Below, in pieces: positions 6,499-6,916 of a stretch of DNA of 6,916 bases. Each line of letters begins with the position of its first letter. Position 1 is the first letter of the stretch. The notes below the pieces were generated by a model. That model did not search any database, was not told where the DNA came from, and saw nothing but the letters and a program-made list of their open reading frames with translations. The stretch spans positions 1-6,916 of the forward strand of contig JBEDUI010000029.1 of NCBI GenBank assembly GCA_040414495.1, given 5' to 3'. Position numbers and translations under genes: made by a program. The stretch is from DATAVB01 sp040414495 (GTDB taxonomy: Bacteria; Actinomycetota; Actinomycetes; Mycobacteriales; QHCD01).

Positions 6499-6572
6499 TG
6501 TTGATCATGAAGTTAGTCGACACAGAATCGGCGTGTCGTCGGCGTGTCGGGCAGGGAACTTCATGATCAACA
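6499..6572. repeat. Long inverted repeat, 16-bp perfect arms
   Basis: TGTTGATCATGAAGTT (6499-6514) and AACTTCATGATCAACA (6557-6572) are perfect reverse complements around 42 nt. The loop has its own structure: CGACAC (6518-6523) pairs with GTGTCG (6533-6538), and CGGCGTGTCG is repeated directly at 6529-6538 and 6540-6549 (11-bp period). The right arm runs into the first unit of the G-rich tandem array. The arms contain the same GATCATGA/TCATGATC core as the palindrome at 6345-6402. Confidence 0.85.
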
Positions 6573-6652
6573 CGGGAAAGGGGCGTGCCAACACGGGAAA
6601 GGGGTGTGTCGACAGGGAATGGGGCGTGTCGACAGGGGAAGGGGCGTGGTCG
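6569..6652. repeat. G-rich tandem repeat, four units of 20-22 bp
   Basis: Units run 6569-6589, 6590-6611, 6612-6631 and 6632-6652. The approximate consensus is ACAGGGAAAGGGGCGTGTCG, and each GGGGYGTG block recurs every 20-21 bp (6580, 6601, 6621, 6641). TGTCGACA, itself an 8-bp palindrome, joins units at 6607-6614 and 6627-6634. Each unit carries two G-runs separated by 2-3 nt, all on the plus strand. The array lies downstream of the minus-strand helicase gene, where the plus strand is the template. Confidence 0.8.
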
Positions 6653-6784
6653 ACAGGGGTCAGCACGGGCGGGCACGTCTCAGCAGGAGAGGGCACGTTG
6701 ACGGGGGCTCAGCCGAGCGGGGCGCGTCAACAGGCGTCAGTGAGCGAGCGCGCCGACAGGGGGTCGCGAGAAGGGTCGCCGGAA
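6653..6784. other. Degenerate continuation of the G-rich repeats
   Basis: Unit-like blocks continue with longer and less regular spacing. ACAGGGG or AACAGG-type starts appear near 6653, 6729 and 6756, and GGGCACGTC, GGGCACGTTG and GGGCGCGTCA occur between them. No gene is visible. The stretch ends at the stop codon of the helicase gene. It looks like an older, diverged part of the same array. Confidence 0.45.
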
Positions 6785-6916
6785 TCAGGCGGCCAACTGG
6801 GTCGGCAGCGGTTCGGAGTGGACGACCACGAGCCGGCTCACGGCCCGGGTCAACGCGACGTACAACCGCTGCAGCCCACGCGGCCCGTCCGCCACCAACG
6901 CCGGTTCTACGAGAAT
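6785..6916 (-). CDS. UvrD/Rep-superfamily helicase, C-terminal 43 residues (HelD/HelR-like)
   Basis: The frame is open from the window edge (6916) to TGA at 6785-6787, so only the C-terminus is present. Residues 16-29 of the fragment, QRLYVALTRAVSRL, match superfamily 1 helicase motif VI; its Arg24 would be the arginine finger that contacts ATP across the two RecA-like domains. The preceding VEPALVADGPRG (3-14) and following VVVHSEPLP (30-38) resemble the ends of actinobacterial HelD/HelR proteins, which remove stalled or rifampicin-bound RNA polymerase from DNA. That assignment is an inference from a short tail; UvrD- or PcrA-like DNA helicases share motif VI. The gene converges on the phosphotransferase across the repeat-rich spacer. 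Confidence 0.82.
   Translation of the reverse strand: MLVEPALVADGPRGLQRLYVALTRAVSRLVVVHSEPLPTQLAA

Noticed and set aside
6573..6660. Canonical G-quadruplex (four G-runs with loops of 1-7 nt)
   Set aside because: Alternate loops are 10-11 nt, which breaks the standard rule; kept only as a possible long-loop structure.
6505..6696. Minus-strand frames encoding Pro-rich 7-residue repeats
   Set aside because: The repeats simply translate the 21-bp DNA repeat. The same periodicity appears in more than one frame, and there is no start signal or family match.
6569..6760. CRISPR array
   Set aside because: Units are contiguous with no unique spacers of 30 bp or more, the period is only about 21 bp, and no cas genes are nearby.

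Overview
The window looks like a high-GC actinobacterial chromosome segment. The evidence is G/C-rich third codon positions, abundant GTG starts, a probable leaderless gene, and the actinobacterial style of every recognisable protein. No rRNA, tRNA, CRISPR array, transposase or phage gene is visible.

Layout. Positions 1-3583 (minus strand) hold the first part of a peptide/nickel-type (Dpp/Opp) ABC importer operon, read right to left: an extracytoplasmic solute-binding protein (1763-3583), a DppB-type permease (686-1759) and a DppC-type permease (1-689, cut by the window edge). The genes are 3 bp apart or overlap by 4 bp, so they are almost certainly co-transcribed. The ATPase genes are expected beyond position 1. 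A promoter candidate lies at 3727-3755 and implies a leader of about 137 nt. The binding protein has a Sec signal peptide but no lipobox cysteine; it ends in a C-terminal transmembrane anchor instead.

Positions 3786-5057 (minus) encode a 12-TM major facilitator superfamily transporter. It is divergent from a plus-strand APH/choline-kinase-fold small-molecule phosphotransferase (5131-6078). The 73 bp between them hold an 18-bp palindrome overlapping the MFS promoter and lying where the kinase -35 would be. The kinase -10 is placed so that transcription would start at the A of its ATG. This arrangement suggests that one regulator, not encoded here, controls both genes.

Positions 6079-6784 are a gene-free stretch of about 700 bp between two convergent genes. 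It holds the most unusual material: a 58-bp concentric palindrome, an 8-bp-stem hairpin, a 16-bp-arm inverted repeat, and a G-rich 20-21-bp tandem array that decays to the right. The two large inverted repeats share the core TCATGATC/GATCATGA, present four times in about 220 bp. This may be an undescribed non-coding repeat element or a bidirectional transcription-end structure.

Positions 6785-6916 (minus) are the last 43 codons of a UvrD/Rep-superfamily helicase, probably HelD/HelR-like, whose body lies outside the window.
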